A stretch of DNA of 64,000 nucleotides from Gammaproteobacteria bacterium UBA7449 (GTDB lineage: Bacteria; Pseudomonadota; Gammaproteobacteria; Pseudomonadales; Pseudohongiellaceae), in assembly GCA_002477465.1 (NCBI GenBank), contig DLPV01000023.1, positions 9,237-73,236 of the forward strand, in the 5' to 3' direction. Numbering within the stretch: the stretch's first letter is position 1; each line of letters starts with the position of its first letter. A program made the translations under genes and the position numbers. Positions 62,194 to 64,000 of this stretch are shown piece after piece. Below the pieces are notes generated by a model that had not been told where the DNA came from, ran no database searches, and worked only from the letters and a program-made list of their open reading frames with translations.

Positions 62194-63695
62194 GCTCAAC
62201 AAACTGGCAACAATGGGATATACGACTACTGACAGTATTGGCAAGTCTGGCGCTGTCTGGATTTGCCGTGGCGTTTGCCTCTCTCCCAAATGACGATGCC
62301 TATACCTATATCAGAACCGCAGAGATCTTTCTCGAGCATGGTGTGGGCGCAGCCATATCTCACTACACCTGGGCCGGTTATCCGATTCTGATCGGCCTGG
62401 TGAGCCTCTTGGGCTTGTCATTGTTCACCTCTGCCTATGTTTTGAACGCCATATTCTTCGCAATACTGGCATACGCTTTTATTAGCATCGTGCGTCACCT
62501 CGATGACTCCAACAGGGTCGCTTGGCTGGCAGCGCTAACCGTGCTTGCCTATCCAGAGCTGAATGAGTATCGGGACATGGTGCTTCGTGATATTGGCTTC
62601 TGGGCCATGCTGCTGTTGGCCCTGTGGCGCTTCATGGTTTTTGTAGATACACGTCAATTTTCTCATTCTGTATTTTTTGTGCTGGCAATGATCGGGGCCA
62701 TGCTGTTCAGGGCAGAGGCGGTTATCTATCTTGTGGCAATTCCCTTTGCGTTGTTTTTACAGAGCGACCGTAATACGCAGGAAAATCGCCGGGACTTTTT
62801 GAAATTAGCTGGATTTATTTGCGGCGTGGGAATACTTGTATTCCTGGTGCTTTTGGCTGCTGGAATCAATTTATTCTTATTGATATTGGAACTGCTACGC
62901 ATCTATCAACCTTTTCTCATCAGCCTTTTTAATCCGGATGAGGCAGTTACAGCGGCTAGGGCAAATGCAATCTTTGGCGAGTATGCCGGTATTTTTTCCC
63001 AAGAATATGTCTCTGCGGTTATCGCTATAGGCTTAAGCGTAGTGCTGGTGATGACTTTGTTCTATACCATCGGTGGCCCTTTCTTCTGGCTACTGGCTTT
63101 TGGCCTGATGCGAAAGCACATTCGCTGGCATAGCGCGAAGGTGGTACCCATTCTTGCCGTATTGCTGGCAAACCTCTTAATACTGGTAGTGTTTCTGTAC
63201 ATCACCAAATTTCTTACCGGGCGCTATGCCCTTGTATTTGGTCTTATGGCCGCTACTCTGGTTCCATTTCTAGTCTCCAGCATTATAGAGCGAAACCGAG
63301 GCGGTAAGTGGGAGCAACTTAGCACTTATTTCCTGATACTGTTTTTCTTCTACTGCCTGATAGATTCCTATGTAAGTTTTGGCAGGTCAAAGGACTGGTT
63401 GCTTGATGCTTCAAGCTATGTGGAACTGCAAGCGGAACCTGACACGCAAGTGCTGACAAACAATCACACTATTGCCTACTTCTCGGGCCGGGTAGAAAAC
63501 TATGATGTAATTGTGCGGGAGCTTAAAGCCCAGGATGTTTTAGATGTGGCACCTGGTACTATTGTTGCGCTAGAAATGTATTACGAAATGAGTCTGATGG
63601 TAGAGCAAGCGCCAGTAAAGGCATCCCTACAACTACTGCAGCAGTTTCCCAGTGCCGATCAGCCACAGATTGCAATCTATAGACGCGTGAACTAG
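62190..63695 (+). CDS. Polytopic membrane glycosyltransferase (GT-C/ArnT-like)
   Basis: This 501-residue protein has about ten membrane helices. An acidic motif P-N-D-D-A-Y-T-Y lies in the first periplasmic loop near residue 30, as in GT-C enzymes that use polyprenyl-linked sugars (ArnT, PMT, Alg families). H-Y-T-W-A-G-Y-P-I-L near 57 resembles the second conserved loop. The C-terminal 80 residues form a soluble periplasmic part. Translational coupling (ATGA) to the lipid A acyltransferase suggests it modifies lipid A or core. Donor and acceptor are unknown. Confidence 0.75.
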   Translation: MSSTNWQQWDIRLLTVLASLALSGFAVAFASLPNDDAYTYIRTAEIFLEHGVGAAISHYTWAGYPILIGLVSLLGLSLFTSAYVLNAIFFAILAYAFISIVRHLDDSNRVAWLAALTVLAYPELNEYRDMVLRDIGFWAMLLLALWRFMVFVDTRQFSHSVFFVLAMIGAMLFRAEAVIYLVAIPFALFLQSDRNTQENRRDFLKLAGFICGVGILVFLVLLAAGINLFLLILELLRIYQPFLISLFNPDEAVTAARANAIFGEYAGIFSQEYVSAVIAIGLSVVLVMTLFYTIGGPFFWLLAFGLMRKHIRWHSAKVVPILAVLLANLLILVVFLYITKFLTGRYALVFGLMAATLVPFLVSSIIERNRGGKWEQLSTYFLILFFFYCLIDSYVSFGRSKDWLLDASSYVELQAEPDTQVLTNNHTIAYFSGRVENYDVIVRELKAQDVLDVAPGTIVALEMYYEMSLMVEQAPVKASLQLLQQFPSADQPQIAIYRRVN

Positions 63696-63718
63696 CCGCC
63701 TAATAAGTTCCGGTCAAT

Positions 63719-64000
63719 CTACCAGCGATCTCTCTCCGCACGCTTCGTTACCAGAACATTATCCATAATCAAATAATTCAGATCTGTCCCAAAGAACATA
63801 TTGACGGCATCTTCTGGTGTGCAAACCAATGCTTCTCCGGGGCGACTGAGAGTCGCGTTAATCAGTAATCCGTGGCCGGTGCGCTCGTAAAAAGCTGAAA
63901 GCAGTCGATGGAAATCTGGACTGGTCTGCTTTTTTACCACCTGTGCGCGAGTTGTGCCATCGCGATACACAATGACAGGATACTTTTCCTGCCACTTCTT
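63719..64000 (-). CDS. Carbamoyltransferase, C-terminal part (cut by window end)
   Basis: The visible 93 codons end at TAG 63719-63721 and stay open to the right edge. K-W-Q-E-K-Y-P-V-I-V then R-D-G-T-T-R-A-Q-V-V and G-L-L-I-N-A-T-L-S-R-P-G-E-A-L-V-C-T-P-E-D-A are the conserved C-terminal motifs of NodU/CmcH-type O-carbamoyltransferases. These move a carbamoyl group from carbamoyl phosphate to sugars or antibiotics. Beside lipid A and glycosyltransferase genes it probably carbamoylates LPS or another surface glycan. The N-terminal domain lies outside the window. Confidence 0.85.
   Translation of the reverse strand, partial: KKWQEKYPVIVYRDGTTRAQVVKKQTSPDFHRLLSAFYERTGHGLLINATLSRPGEALVCTPEDAVNMFFGTDLNYLIMDNVLVTKRAERDRW

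Overview
The window looks like chromosome from a free-living, Gram-negative gammaproteobacterium. Gene order and protein content are broadly Pseudomonas-like: gshB-tonB-yqgE-yqgF, pilT/yggS-proC-yggT-metX-metW-rdgB-hemW, lgt-thyA-folA, and rppH-ptsP beside a SerB-like HAD gene. Lipid A/Kdo/heptose genes, type IV pilus and TonB genes, two lipoproteins and a Tat-exported sulfite dehydrogenase confirm a two-membrane cell. No rRNA, tRNA, CRISPR array, transposase or phage gene was seen. Accessory content is modest.

Layout. 1-6.8 kb: the last codons of dapF, a DUF484 gene and a block of glycosyltransferases (one large three-domain enzyme, then a divergent three-gene operon). 6.9-9.9 kb: gshB, tonB-like, yqgE, yqgF. 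9.9-17.2 kb: pilT divergent from the yggS-proC-yggT-metX-metW-rdgB-hemW run. 17.3-22.3 kb: phhB, argE, argA, converging on folA-thyA-lgt. 22.4-27.1 kb: an NRDE protein, a lipoprotein with an apparent ACG start, a wrecked encapsulated-ferritin gene, and ptsP-rppH. 27.3-38.2 kb: HAD phosphatase, imelysin-like lipoprotein, GcvR-like ACT protein, DNA polymerase II, sulfite dehydrogenase and several small or uncharacterised genes. 38.4-38.7 kb: a gene-free stretch that folds into successive stem-loops behind a promoter, a candidate non-coding RNA. 38.9-47.5 kb: Lhr helicase with a LexA box, signal peptidase I, a selenoprotein, and a DUF5916 outer-membrane protein. 48-52.6 kb: gcvT-gcvH-gcvP. 52.6-56.2 kb: membrane and small proteins and an Xaa-Pro dipeptidase. 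56.2-64 kb: a lipopolysaccharide block (waaA, two oxidoreductases, hldE, lpxL-like, a GT-C-like membrane enzyme, and a carbamoyltransferase cut by the window end).

The most notable object is the gene at 44433-45023. It encodes an exported peroxiredoxin/thioredoxin-like protein whose first redox cysteine codon is TGA (W-U-P-F-C). The reading frame continues for 116 codons, and a two-tier hairpin with a G/U-containing loop sits just downstream of the TGA, as expected for a bacterial SECIS element. Ordinary gene calling would split it into two false ORFs. Other points of interest are the structured RNA, the SOS box in front of lhr, the ACG-start lipoprotein, the EncFtn relic without an encapsulin gene, a possible acyltransferase-like/membrane fusion, and several decayed gene fragments.
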